From contig VXBP01000409.1 of assembly GCA_013400115.1 (NCBI GenBank), positions 520,536-584,535 on the forward strand: DNA of 64,000 nt, given 5' to 3'. The notes beneath the pieces are model-generated. The model was not told where the DNA came from, made no database searches, and was given only the letters and a program-made list of their open reading frames with translations. Source of the stretch: Rhinopomastus cyanomelas (taxonomy: Eukaryota > Chordata > Aves > Bucerotiformes > Rhinopomastidae). The position numbers and the translations under genes were made by a program. Of the stretch, positions 63,925-64,000 are shown one piece after another; the first letter of the stretch is position 1, and the number at the start of each line of letters is the position of its first letter.

Positions 63925-64000
63925 CGGGGAGGTGACTGAGGGGAGACCTCATTAGTGCTTAGAAATGTGTGAAGGGTGGGTGTGGGGAGGATGGAGCCAG
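63925..64000 (+). mobile_element. CR1 copy cut by the window end
   Basis: 'gaggggagacctcattagtg' to 'gggaggatggagccag', continuing past 64000. Confidence 0.88.

Noticed and set aside
62163..64000. TPH2 exon 8 (iron-binding HELLGH region)
   Set aside because: No frame matching the expected CHELLGHVP segment was found, so the exon must lie beyond the window.
1..64000. Prokaryotic-type systems, CRISPR arrays, viral or endogenous-retroviral genes, intact tRNA genes
   Set aside because: None were seen on either strand. The repeats are CR1 plus minor simple repeats, and the coding DNA is ordinary vertebrate exons.

Overview
The window is avian nuclear DNA. It carries, all on the + strand, complete RAB21 (7 coding exons, 769-13201), complete TBC1D15 (17 coding exons, 22039-42244) and the 5' part of TPH2 (coding exons 1-7, 47769-62162, continuing past the window end). 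The genes were identified by translating each exon and comparing it with the vertebrate proteins as I remember them. Every exon joins its neighbour in a consistent reading phase. The order RAB21-TBC1D15-TPH2 is the same as in mammals. Bird origin follows from about fifty CR1 LINE pieces and the absence of mammalian-type Alu, B1 or L1 sequence.

Layout: 1-768 is upstream sequence with an old CR1 and the GC-rich RAB21 promoter. 769-13201 is RAB21, with a 7 kb first intron. 13202-21600 is RAB21 3' UTR plus intergenic DNA in which I see only CR1 copies. 21600-22480 is the TBC1D15 CpG island. 22039-43391 is TBC1D15 including a 1.1 kb 3' UTR with poly(A) signals. 43392-47480 is a short intergenic gap packed with CR1 pieces, one assembly gap (149 N) and a 5S rRNA-CR1 chimera. 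47480-48340 is the GC-rich TATA-box promoter of TPH2. The remainder is TPH2 exons in repeat-rich introns.

The three proteins are not one pathway. RAB21 is an endosomal Rab GTPase, TBC1D15 is a Rab GTPase-activating protein (Rab7 is its reported substrate), and TPH2 is neuronal tryptophan hydroxylase. Their adjacency is long-standing synteny.

By my hand-marked boundaries CR1 covers about 12-13 kb, near 20% of the window. Most copies belong to one group with a recurring 3' end (a 'gattctgtg'-like tail preceded by 'ggggattggactagatgatc'), while a minority are older with an 'attctatga' tail. So high a density points to a lineage with a CR1 burst, and woodpeckers and allies (Piciformes) are my best guess. 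That is inference only.

I found no unknown gene system. The observations most worth checking are the 5S rRNA-CR1 chimera at 43520-43667, a GC-AG intron in TPH2 with an in-frame alternative GT donor 54 nt downstream, and a run of antisense CR1 insertions ending 25-93 nt upstream of splice acceptors.
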